This document shows, one piece after another, positions 4,512 through 5,265 of a stretch of DNA of 5,265 bases. The notes under the pieces are model-generated. The model ran no database searches and was not told where the DNA came from. It saw only the letters and a program-made list of their open reading frames with translations. The stretch is from NCBI GenBank assembly GCA_036401755.1, contig DASWUD010000252.1, forward strand, positions 1 through 5,265, given 5' to 3'. Made by a program: the position numbers and the translations under genes. Within the stretch, counting starts at the first letter, position 1; the number at the start of each line of letters is the position of its first letter. The stretch is from DASWUD01 sp036401755. Its GTDB lineage: Bacteria; Pseudomonadota; Gammaproteobacteria; Thiohalomonadales; Thiohalomonadaceae.

Positions 4512-4584
4512 ATAAATCACCTGATTCTCCTTTGCCGCCCGAGCCAGTACCATTGGCTTTCCCCTCAACAGAGACGACACGCCC

Positions 4585-5250
4585 TTGGATATCCTCGACG
4601 CGATGCGCAGCCGCCACTCCACCCGCGCCTTTCTCGACAAGGCCGTGGACCACGCCACCCTCACCGCCATCCTTGATGCCGCGCGCTGGGCTCCTTCCGG
4701 CGTCAACACCCAGCCGTGGCAGGTAGCGGTAGTACAGGGCGCGACCAAACAGCGCCTCACCGATGCGATCCTCGCTGCACGCCACAGTGGTGCAGCCGAA
4801 GCGCCCGATTACCACTACTACCCCAGTGACTGGTTCGAGCCCTACAAGGAGCGGCGCAAGCGCAGCGGCCTTGCCCTCTATCAGGCGCTCAACATCGGCC
4901 GCGATGATGCGGAGCAGCGCAAAGAACAGTGGGAGAACAACTACCGCTTCTTCGGCGCGCCGGTGGGCATACTCTTCTTCGTCGACCAGCGCATGAACCA
5001 GGGGAGCTGGCTCGACCTCGGCATGTTCGTGCAAAACGTGATGCTCGCCGCGCGCGCCTATGGTCTGGAGAGCTGCCCACAAGCGTCGCTGGCCGACTAT
5101 CCGGCCATCATCCGCCGCACGTTACAGATAGAAGAGCAGTGGCTGGTCGCTTGCGCTCTTTCGCTGGGTTATGAAGACAAGCAACACCCGGTGAACCAGT
5201 ACCGCACCGAGCGCGAGCCGGTGGACGCGTTCACCCACTGGTATGAGTGA
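4585..5250 (+). CDS. Nitroreductase-family FMN oxidoreductase (TTG start)
   Basis: This 221-residue protein belongs to the nitroreductase superfamily: cytoplasmic, usually homodimeric FMN enzymes using NAD(P)H. The N-terminal RSRHSTRAF (8-16) and APSGVNTQPW (36-45) are the FMN-contacting signatures; FFGAPVGILFF (122-132), the helix around LDLGMFVQNVMLAARAYGL (143-161) and the C-terminal LSLGYED (192-198) complete the fold. The substrate cannot be told; relatives act on nitroaromatics, quinones, enones and some dehalogenation substrates, and automated nfsA-like names would not be justified. The start is TTG at 4585: MDILDAMRSR is where family members normally begin, an in-frame TGA sits at 4522, and the only nearby alternative ATG (4603) would delete the first helix residues. 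The ribosome site is weak (GAGA at 4571-4574). A rare start and weak site suggest low expression. Confidence 0.93.
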   Translation: MDILDAMRSRHSTRAFLDKAVDHATLTAILDAARWAPSGVNTQPWQVAVVQGATKQRLTDAILAARHSGAAEAPDYHYYPSDWFEPYKERRKRSGLALYQALNIGRDDAEQRKEQWENNYRFFGAPVGILFFVDQRMNQGSWLDLGMFVQNVMLAARAYGLESCPQASLADYPAIIRRTLQIEEQWLVACALSLGYEDKQHPVNQYRTEREPVDAFTHWYE

Positions 5251-5265
5251 AACATATGGGTGCCT

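Larger units (their letters stand above)
4253..4584. other. Non-coding gap between dksA and the nitroreductase gene
   Basis: This 332-bp stretch holds the dksA terminator at its left end, then two CCCTCTCCC-type repeat units and a 14-bp direct repeat. The last ~70 bp before the TTG start show no clear promoter boxes. No plausible gene or RNA gene was seen. Confidence 0.6.

Noticed and set aside
4435..5082. Minus-strand 215-codon frame opposite the nitroreductase
   Set aside because: The plus strand encodes a complete nitroreductase; this frame has no domain and runs into the intergenic repeats.
5256..5265. Possible start codon of a next gene (ATGGGTGCC)
   Set aside because: Only ten bases remain and no clear ribosome site precedes it, so nothing can be supported.
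1..5265. CRISPR array, tRNA, rRNA or riboswitch
   Set aside because: No regularly spaced repeats, cloverleaf-like or conserved aptamer sequences were seen on either strand.

Overview
The window looks like a gammaproteobacterial chromosome. The strongest indication is a DksA whose C-terminal ~135 residues follow the enterobacterial protein closely, including the motif DEAANFPDP and the four-cysteine zinc finger. A CbbY-type phosphatase next to it would fit a lineage with Calvin-cycle ancestry (for example purple or colourless sulfur bacteria), but this is inference and no genus can be named.

The layout falls into two blocks. (1) Bases 1 to about 1390 are visibly AT-richer and hold accessory-looking DNA. 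A minus-strand gene runs off the left edge with no stop codon in the window, so a search for closed ORFs misses it. Its visible 365 residues contain two helix-hairpin-helix units resembling the C-terminal domain of the RNA polymerase alpha subunit, then a sigma-70 region 4-like helix-turn-helix. Upstream of it are a candidate 35-codon small ORF, a remnant-like reading-frame tail, a near-perfect 43-nt palindrome and a third copy of the palindrome's core half-site. (2) From about 1390 rightwards the DNA is GC-rich and housekeeping-like. A REP-type inverted pair of palindromes marks the junction. Next comes a minus-strand operon of cbbY (first) and a class I aminotransferase (second, overlapping by 11 bp). 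The remaining two genes are divergent to it on the plus strand: dksA with a long Ala/Lys/Pro-rich N-terminal tail and its own promoter and terminator, and an FMN nitroreductase with a TTG start. The 332-bp gap between dksA and the nitroreductase holds the dksA terminator and two G/C-rich repeat units.

Functionally, dksA encodes the RNA polymerase secondary-channel regulator of the stringent response. The cbbY/aminotransferase pair is probably metabolic, with sugar-phosphate clean-up coupled to an amino-acid transamination of unknown substrate. The nitroreductase-family protein is a flavin oxidoreductase of unknown substrate. The left-hand protein is the most unusual item: one polypeptide combining two promoter-recognition modules normally found in different RNA polymerase subunits, which suggests a DNA-binding or transcription-modulating role for an island whose remainder lies outside the window.
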